Shown piece by piece: positions 56,821 through 64,000 of a stretch of 64,000 bases of DNA. The translations under genes and the position numbers were made by a program. The stretch is from assembly GCA_001687465.1 (NCBI GenBank), contig LVLI01000098.1, forward strand, positions 62,001 through 126,000, in the 5' to 3' direction. This stretch comes from Halocafeteria seosinensis. Its lineage: Eukaryota; Sar; Bigyra; Bicosoecida. Under the pieces are notes generated by a model. It did not search any database. It saw only the letters and a list, made by a program, of their open reading frames with translations, and was not told the origin of the DNA. Position 1 is the first letter of the stretch, and the number at the start of each line of letters is the position of its first letter.

Positions 56821-57109
56821 TGCAAGGCTTGTCAGGGGCCTTTCCCCCGATTGAAATACACTTGGGCATCTGTATGCGCCCACCACTGTACACAAGTCCT
56901 CACAGGAATTTGAATTTGTTAACCCGTTGACCGAACCCGTGACCCGAGTTTCTGCCCACGTTCGAGTAACTACTGTAAAACGTAGTTTCAACTTCACAAC
57001 CACCCAAACGATTTTTTAAGTCGACTATTTTTCCCTATGTGTTGTGTTACAACCATCAGAGGAGACTTTGCCTTGGTATCGACAGCTTGATGGGTTGACC
57101 TAGCCTAGC

Positions 57110-59346
57110 ATGCAGCCTGCACGGCGAGCAACGATTCGCTCCGGAGGGAGCTTGAAGCAGCAAATGAGTGCTGCTTCAGTTATTCCCTCTATAATGCCAT
57201 TTACACCGCATACCGTCGTGTTTTCTCCAGCAGGACTCCTTGAGGGATCGGTGCAGCATGTCAGCGTACGGTGGGAGAGCTCATTCTCGGGCAATTCGGA
57301 GAGAAACCAGCAAGAATTCACAGCGGAAGCAGCCTCACAACACCAGTATTCCTTCACCGAGGATGAAGCGGAAGCGCAAGACGGTGATTCTTCTGCTCAG
57401 GACAAGGTTCCCAGAGAAGTAGAAAATCTCCATGCGACGGACGGGACGCTCATCGAAAATAACAAGCAGGAAGTCAAAGATCCGTACTTGATCTTTGACC
57501 TGGCATGGAGAAATTTGGAGAAACAGTACGGCCTGGAGAATATGGTCTTCCCTAAAGAAGTAATTTGGTTGTCGGGTGCTCCCGGAGCTGGCAAAGGAAC
57601 TATTTCGTCGTTCGTCATGAAAGAGCGTGACCTCACGGCTGGGCCAATTGAAACTAGTGCTCTGCTAACTGGGTACGGTAGACATACCTTTACTGTATCC
57701 ATCACTATTCGGGGCTTTGCACGAAATTATTATTTCTCTCATACAAATGCAGACCTAAATTCCAGCAGCTCAAAGATGAGGGAAAACTGATCGGAGACAA
57801 AGATGTTGTAGAAGCCGTCATGGAAGCTCTTCTACAACCAGAGTATAGTCAGGGTGTCATTGTCGATGGATACCCTCGGACAATGGTGCAGGCGCAATGC
57901 ATTCAGCTATTGTATGATAAATTGAGAGCCGTCCGGTACGAATACAAGGATCATCCAAAGTTGAGAAAGCTATTCAAGTGAGTACCGAAGCTGATGCGTT
58001 TATTGGGGTTCGCCTAAGAAATCATTGCATCGGGGCCTCGATCTAAACACGCAGGCGTCCTATTTTTCATATCACTGTATTATATGTCGACGAAGAAGAA
58101 AGCGTCCGTCGACAGCTAAAGAGAGGAACGGATGTAAGAGGAGCCGGATTGCCTATAGTTTGTTTCGCACTTGACTAACCATGCTTGATACAGTTAGAAC
58201 GACACAATCGCCGTGTACAAGAAACAGGTGTCGGGAAAGAGAAGCAAATGCGAGCTACGGATATTTCAGAAGATTTGGCCAGGTAGGTTCCAGTCTTCCC
58301 GGGGTGTGTGTACTTTGGTAACATTCAACTTTACCACGAGACGATGCTCTCTGAACACAGGGAGAGGTATAGGATTTTCAAGGAACAGGTGTATGCTGCC
58401 TTAAATAGTATCAAGGACCATTTTCACTTCCATTTCATTCCTGCCGATGGGTCGTTAGAAGAAGTAAGCTGCAGGTTGTGCAGTCTTAGTGGCTTTTTTC
58501 ATGGTCTCAGTGGTTTCCCTTTGTTGTTCCTCATCAGGTGCAAGAGCATGTCAGACGAGAGTTCATCTATCAGTCTAGCATGGAACTTGCCGATGAAACA
58601 TTTGATTTGGTAAGTTTGCTTGTTAGATGCTGAATGCCCAATGACGTAGCGATACCTCCCATATGTGTGACAGGTGCGGTCAATAACTCCTGCGAAGAAT
58701 ATCATTAAGCATGCCCGTCAAAACATGGTGCAAAGGTTAAACGTTCGTATGAGCCGAGCTTGATGCTTTCTGTAGAGAATCATCCTAACTTGTTGGTGCA
58801 CTACCTCTCCAGACCTACGCAAACGACCATAGGGAGCTGTTCGAGAATGTTTTGCAACTCATTCGAGATGACTTCATCCACATCCTTCAGCGACAAGCTC
58901 TCGCAGGTACGGCACCCGTTGGATTCCGGATAGCAGCTGGGTCTTTGCACCAAGTCCTTGTTTGCAGGTAGAGCTATAATTCGAAGCAACTCTCCATTAC
59001 TCGAGTCTAAAATGGCAATAAATATGGTTCTTGATGTGCTTGGAGAGAGAGGGTACGTTCGACATCATCTTTGGCTCTTGGGGGTAACAAGGGGAAAGCA
59101 GAAGCCTATTGTTTTGCAGGTATCATGTTGCACTGGATGTCACCAAAGAGCGCATACCCGACAGGGTTGATGTGCAAGTTCCAGGTATGATGCCTTGAAG
59201 AGGTTTACTGGGGGTATATGTCGTTACATTGTGATGTCTATTTCCTTGTAGCAGGAGAAACGGGGCAAAAAATACATAATAGGACTGTTAGAACGTTCAT
59301 CTTCCACGTGGAATTTCCACGTCCTGCAATTCGACGCGAAGAATAA
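57110..59346 (+). CDS. Adenylate kinase with long C-terminal extension
   Basis: Adenylate kinase interconverts 2 ADP with ATP and AMP. Eleven exons join in phase to 512 residues: 57110-57672, 57753-57977, 58055-58133, 58194-58282, 58361-58463, 58538-58609, 58674-58742, 58813-58906, 58968-59052, 59120-59184, 59252-59346. Motifs: Walker A SGAPGAGKGT (near 157), QLKDEGKLIGDKDVV, the AMP-site VDGYPRT, an SVRRQLKRG start of a short LID, and RATDISEDLARERY with the Asp and Arg of the DD/R region. About 150 residues ahead are polar and may include a transit peptide. After the kinase core a 200-residue extension contains no domain I recognise. The donor of intron 7 (GTTCGT) is the weakest junction. 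A chloroplast-type kinase is possible but not shown. Confidence 0.82.
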
Positions 59347-59482
59347 CGTACAGGCAGATGGGCCTCTACATCTACTACCTGATCTTGCAGGGTGATAAGT
59401 GTGACGATAATGCCCCGCCTACTTCCCCAATCTCTTGTGTGCTAATGAAGAACCCTTGCATGCTTTGATTCATACTATTTGG

Positions 59483-61464
59483 TTAATTCACCGCGGAGTG
59501 CATGTTCGGATTCAAGTACTTTTTCAGCTCCTCTATTCCTTGAACAATCCTTGGGGAGACCTCTAGCATAAATTCGTCTTGCTTTCGTTTTTGTTCGGTT
59601 TTATCCGTCAGATTGCTAAATTCAAATGCTCCTCTAGGGTGGTCAACATAGAATTTCCCAATATCTGCATACTTCCCAGGAAGGGCACAATCGCTGCCCT
59701 CTGGTAGCTCTAAATTCTTGTCTACACTTTTCAGTGCGTATCCCCCGTCAAAGTCAACATATGCCATCCTCATTACTAGTTTGTCTGGTACACAGCCGAA
59801 CGCCGAACCCGGCAGCATGGCAACGCTTGCTTTATCCAAAATGTCACTGGCTAGCCATTCCGAAGACATCTCGTTCCGATCCCTACCCGTGCTTCTTGCA
59901 AATCTCTCGCGAGCTTCTTCCGTACCAGGGCACTTTGAAAGGTCAACAAATACATAGAACCCACCTCGTGGGTCCCGCACTTGCGCATTGCACTGACGTA
60001 AACTGCAGGTTACGTATGAGGATACCAGCGACAATACATGGTTGCTCGCGTTGACGTATCTCATGATGTACTCAGAATTCTTGGCGTCGTCGAACGCTTC
60101 GATTGCAGCAAGCTGGACTGGTGCGCAAACTGCAGAATACTGCAATGAGGCAAGAAGAAACAAGTAAAGTTCGGTACTGGATTTACCTCGTGTACCATGG
60201 AACTAGCTTACCGTTTCAGAAGCTGCGGCCAACATTGTCGAGCGAAGCCAATCGAGCTGACGGGGGAATACAAAAGCTCCGAGGCGCCAACCACCAGCCC
60301 CTGCCCATTTGCTGATGCCATCGAGAATGATCGTCCCTTCCGGATAGAATTCTGCAATCGAGGCGTGCTCTCTCGTGAACGTAGCGTCGGTTGTTGCAGA
60401 AGGTCCCCCGTTCCCGTCGTCAGCTTGTCTGCGCCGGCATGTATCCTTCTCATCTTCGTCGGTATCGAATGTGTAGCGGCAGTATATCTCATCTGAGAGA
60501 ACATAAACCTGATGTCGACGGAAAACAGTTGCGAGTTTCTCCAACTCTTCGCGCGTGTACGTCGCCCCTGCATCCAGAATAGCACGGCATAGAAGCAAAC
60601 ATGTCTACTCTCTTGCTCGACGACATACCTGTAGGGTTGCTTGGATAGTTGAACACGCACAGCGTGGCGTAGTTCCGGCTGAATTGCGCGTGATTTTGGA
60701 GGGTCCTTTCCAAGGCTTCTGGATTGATTTTCCACCCTTCCTCCAAATGAGTATCAATCCACACAGTTCGCCGTCCTAGCATACGAGCCTGGGGTTCGTA
60801 GGTCACCCAAGAAGGTGCTGGCAACACCAGGTCGGCATCAAGCGTCATCTGAAGCAGGTACAAGAGCATTTTCGTCCCATCTCCAACCAATCTGCACATA
60901 TATGAGACAATTCATCATGAGAATAAAAGTTGCACGTCTCTTGGACTGTCAATCACCTACACATCTTCAGGGCCTCGAGTTTCAGTTCCACATCGCTTGG
61001 ACACATACGCCGCGATTCTCTCACGCAGTTTCGAATGCCCCGCTGTCGGTAAGTAATCCTTCGCTGTCGCGTTGCGTCGGAGTGCATCAACCATCGGCTG
61101 TGAACGCGAGCAGCAGTTAGTTGGACACGAACATCGAGTTGCACTTGGTACTGCTTCCTACCTTCATCACGGGAAAGGGGGATTGCCCCAATCCGAAACT
61201 AAACACTTTTGCGGACGAATTCCCACGCCGGATAGCCGCTACCTGTTCCGAAATCCTCAATGTCGGACTCTGTGAGACGTCCCTCAAGTTTGGGCTGATG
61301 GGATAGTGGCCGTCTTGCCTGGGAAAGCGGCCTCCACGACTCCCCACGCTCGAGCATCCATGAGCCTGTGCAGCTGAAGCCGCAGCAGCCTCAGACTTCC
61401 CCCGAGACGGCACTTCGGAAGGTGAGTCACAGGAATTATCTACCGTGGTGCTACTACTACTCAT
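59483..61464 (-). CDS. Class I/II PLP-dependent aminotransferase
   Basis: Fold-type I aminotransferase transferring amino groups between an amino acid and a 2-oxoacid. Exons 61162-61464, 60961-61097, 60629-60891, 60212-60567 and 59483-60139 join in phase (64, 69, 61 and 72-nt introns) to 571 residues. Diagnostic pieces: FGLGQSPFPV, KDYLPTAGHSKLRE, GDGTKMLLYLLQ, NYPSNPTG, SDEIYCRYTF, and GISKWAGAGGWRLGAF with the Schiff-base Lys and phosphate-binding Arg; RDPRGGFYVFVD precedes the small domain. A roughly 40-residue polar insert sits after DEIYCRYTF, and the C-terminus runs about 80 residues beyond the usual end. The frame is open back to 61737 but has no clear ATG advantage; the Ser/Ala-rich start could be a leader. 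Substrate is unknown. Confidence 0.85.
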
Positions 61465-62142
61465 GGTTGTTCTTCGTGTATCGACCAAGACAGGCAGCGC
61501 GGCGCAAGTGAGTGACAATGCCTGCAACTTGCTCCCACATACACCCGCCGCGAAAGTTAGGTTGAGCGTGTAACAGCGCTTCACAGAACGACAAAGCGCG
61601 GAGATCAACGCGTTTGTACGCAGTTGGTCAAATGTACCACCCAAGATCAAGCTAGAGAGTGTGCGCGTATTCGTTGGTAACTTGGTTGCTGCGAGACAGC
61701 AGTCACATACTGAACTGGTCGTACATTGTTCCAGCAATCCTGAAGCAAGGAAGTTTAGCTTCCGGATAGCAACAAAGTGAATTATGGTACAATAGTTGTC
61801 AGTTGTACAGCCTATCTAGGTACATCCCTCATGTAACGGCGATGTTGGCGTGTAAAGGTAATAGCTGGACGTACAATCATCCACTTCGCCACTGCTCAGA
61901 TCATATCATGGTCAAGACAACGAAGACAGCCACCAGCCTCTAGGGCTCGTTCCGGTATGGTAACACAACGCTGAAACTTAAGTGGGAGTGTGTCTCAGTG
62001 AGCTCTTCGACACACGACTATTCAATGAGCACAAAGATTCACGACTGCGGGTCCAATGAAGCGTACCAAGGGAGGAAGAACCTGCCAATTGCATATCATT
62101 CGTCGAGCTTTGTGGGTCAATGCATACTTGCTCCATTCTCGC
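61465..62142. other. Intergenic, possible 5' extension of the aminotransferase
   Basis: The aminotransferase frame stays open to 61737, which would add up to 91 hydrophobic and Cys-containing residues if translated. From 61738 to 62142 nothing is recognised; it must include the 3' flank of the leucine-rich repeat gene. Confidence 0.35.
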
Positions 62143-63312
62143 TCACCGAATAGATCCTCTGACGACCACTGCAGGCGGTAGAGAGACTCCTTCGACGCTT
62201 GAATTCCGTAGAAATACTGTGCGTAAGTAAGGCAGGTGCAAAAATAGACGTTCTGTCAAAGTGGGCTGCTTGCAAGAAGTGATGCTCAAAAAAGTCAGAT
62301 TTCGTAAGTGTTGAAAAGCATCATCAGTAATCGTGGTTTGTGTACAACCGTCCATATAAAGGGCCTTCAAGTTTTGCAGTCCGAAAAACGCAAGATCGTT
62401 TATAGTCTCTTGGCTACATCCACCCATATCCAGTACACGTAGATTCTGGAGGCGCTTGAAGGCTCTATCACTAATAGTCGATTGATTACAGTCATGGATA
62501 TCCAAACATGTCAATCTGCTGAGGTGCTCGAAAGCCCTGTCAGAAAGCGTCGTTTGGGTACACTGTCTCATAGACAAATGCCTTAAACCACACAGTTGTT
62601 GGAAACCATTGTCGGAAAGTGTTTCCTGATCACACTCAGAGATGTCTAACCTGGTGAGGTGGGGCATATGAGTGAATGCCACGTCAGTAATTTCACTCTG
62701 GCAACAGCCTCGCATGTTCAGTTCGGAAAGTTTCGTCATGTGTTGAAATAAACCATCAGAAATGGATGTGTAGTTGCTGTCTGCAATGTAAAGGCACGTC
62801 AGTTCCGAAAAGTGGCGAAATCCATGGTCATCCAGTAGAATATGCTGCATTGGCGGTGTGTATGGCAGCACAGCCAAACTCTTCGCTCCGTTTAAGAAAG
62901 CAAGGTTATCTTCTTCCTCGGGCCCGTAAGATGTATCAATTATCACCATTCCCTCAAATTTCGGTAATAACTTGGTCAAAAGCATCTGACAGTCCCAATC
63001 GCTATTCACTGGAATGACCAAACTCGGCCATGACAGACTGCACGTGATAAAGTGGTGGGAGAGGCAATCTTCCGTATGGATGCTTAACGCCTGCATTAGG
63101 GTTTGCCATGACCGTGCGCTTCGGGGATCTTCTAAACGGATCATCACCTCCTCCGAAGTAGCCTCCACTTTCATCCAATAAAGTATCTCGCCCGGAACTG
63201 GAGCACATGGGGAATCCGATCCCACGTCGATACTGTGGTCGTCGGTCGGCCGAATGTAATGCTGTAACCATGACAAATACGAACGAAAGACGTGTTCCTC
63301 ACCCCCCTCCAT
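62143..63312 (-). CDS. Leucine-rich repeat protein with Cys-containing 25-residue units
   Basis: A 389-residue uninterrupted frame from the ATG at 63312 (MEGGEEHVF). Residues 1-160 have no recognised domain. From about 162 to 362 there are eight units of 24-25 residues with consensus L..LDI..C.Q.TISD.AF.HL, the Cys-containing class of leucine-rich repeat (similar to the F-box or AMN1 cysteine subtype in spacing). Units are more alike in the middle, pointing to duplication within the gene. No F-box, kinase or membrane segment seen. An acceptor-like TGTACAG just before the ATG and an open frame to 63375 leave room for an upstream exon. A protein-binding role is likely from the fold; the partner is unknown. 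Confidence 0.75.
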   Translation of the reverse strand: MEGGEEHVFRSYLSWLQHYIRPTDDHSIDVGSDSPCAPVPGEILYWMKVEATSEEVMIRLEDPRSARSWQTLMQALSIHTEDCLSHHFITCSLSWPSLVIPVNSDWDCQMLLTKLLPKFEGMVIIDTSYGPEEEDNLAFLNGAKSLAVLPYTPPMQHILLDDHGFRHFSELTCLYIADSNYTSISDGLFQHMTKLSELNMRGCCQSEITDVAFTHMPHLTRLDISECDQETLSDNGFQQLCGLRHLSMRQCTQTTLSDRAFEHLSRLTCLDIHDCNQSTISDRAFKRLQNLRVLDMGGCSQETINDLAFFGLQNLKALYMDGCTQTTITDDAFQHLRNLTFLSITSCKQPTLTERLFLHLPYLRTVFLRNSSVEGVSLPPAVVVRGSIR

Positions 63313-64000
63313 CTTGCACTCTGTACATATATCAGTTGAAAACAGCGAGTGACTGCATATCTTCGTAATTACCACAGGTTAAAGCGACTTCCAAAGGATG
63401 TCTCTCACTCTCCTGTCTTCCGTGATCAATGAGCCACGCACCGGAATGGACGGAAACAGCGATTCACAGTATTGTCCGAAATTCCACTCATTAACATTAT
63501 TCGTTAATATGAGGGGGTCTTACGGTATTTATACGTCGATACCATGAATCATGATATTACCCCGGTGTTAACTTCACAAAGGCTACAGCCCGGCTGCCAT
63601 TTGTTCTGTCCATCTTGATGCGTGGCAGCAGCGATATATATGCAGTAATTATTTCAATTCATTCTTTGGCATTGAGTAACTGTTCCTGTCTGATACGCTT
63701 TGAACATTTACGAGGAAGTTAACACATGCAACATCGACTCGCCGTAACGGCCGCATCCGCCTGGCCTGGAGCCTACAACACGATACATGGTGGGTCTACA
63801 CTGAATGCGCGGCTTCCTGAATGTCACAGCAATGTGCCAAAAGCTATGATATACTTATTTGCATATTGAATTGATTTGACCTTGTGATAGAACGGACTTC
63901 ACCAAGGTCCTGACACCATGTTGGTGACAGACTCGCTTTGAAGCAGTAAGAGCAGTGGTTCACACGCATACAAGTACAACAGGATCGCAGAGCAGCAGAA
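63313..64000. other. Window edge, upstream of the leucine-rich repeat gene
   Basis: Should contain the promoter, and possibly a 5' exon, of the repeat protein gene. No open frame, RNA gene or repeat recognised. Confidence 0.35.

Noticed and set aside
1-64000. tRNA, rRNA, CRISPR or bacterial operon features
   Set aside because: No tRNA-like arm sequences, rRNA blocks or spaced repeats were noticed on reading; intron structure makes a prokaryotic origin impossible.

Overview
The window is nuclear DNA of a compact, intron-rich eukaryote, most likely a unicellular alga or other protist; the lineage cannot be fixed from sequence alone. Most genes are broken by short GT-AG introns (about 60-90 nt, donors mostly GTAAGT or GTACGT, acceptors CAG or TAG), so many proteins had to be assembled exon by exon. 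Two introns appear to use GC donors. Intergenic spaces are short and several neighbours are head to head, for example the Sm-like gene and NDC1, TLS1 and its neighbour, and TGS1 and a small gene. I see no rRNA, tRNA, CRISPR or bacterial-type operon.

Left part (1-23 kb): a cysteine-rich small gene, an SmD1/LSm10-like gene, a long NDC1-type nucleoporin, a coiled-coil protein facing a Ser-rich disordered protein, and a 10-kb gene for a 3338-residue protein I do not recognise. Middle (23-43 kb): a tandem pair of amino-acid/auxin-permease-type transporters with near-identical exon architecture, a GhrA-type 2-hydroxyacid dehydrogenase, splicing factor SPF45/RBM17, an inositol polyphosphate kinase, D-2-hydroxyglutarate dehydrogenase, two membrane proteins of unknown role, a COPI-associated protein, the splicing-linked TLS1/C9orf78 homologue, and a small 3-exon gene.

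Right part (43-64 kb): a 15-exon prominin-like five-pass membrane protein, trimethylguanosine synthase TGS1 with what looks like a Tudor domain, a hidden 84-residue 3-exon gene, a 1141-residue P-loop NTPase plus PD-(D/E)XK nuclease of the Crinkler/RHS kind, a patch of decayed transposons (hAT and reverse-transcriptase remnants), an adenylate kinase with a long C-terminal extension, a class I aminotransferase, and a protein with eight cysteine-containing 25-residue leucine-rich repeats.

Functionally the window is mixed, but four genes belong to snRNP or splicing biology (Sm-like protein, SPF45, TLS1, TGS1). The most unusual loci are the NTPase-nuclease gene beside the transposon patch, the Tudor-bearing TGS1, the transporter pair that differs by a GT-to-GC splice donor, and the prominin-like gene.
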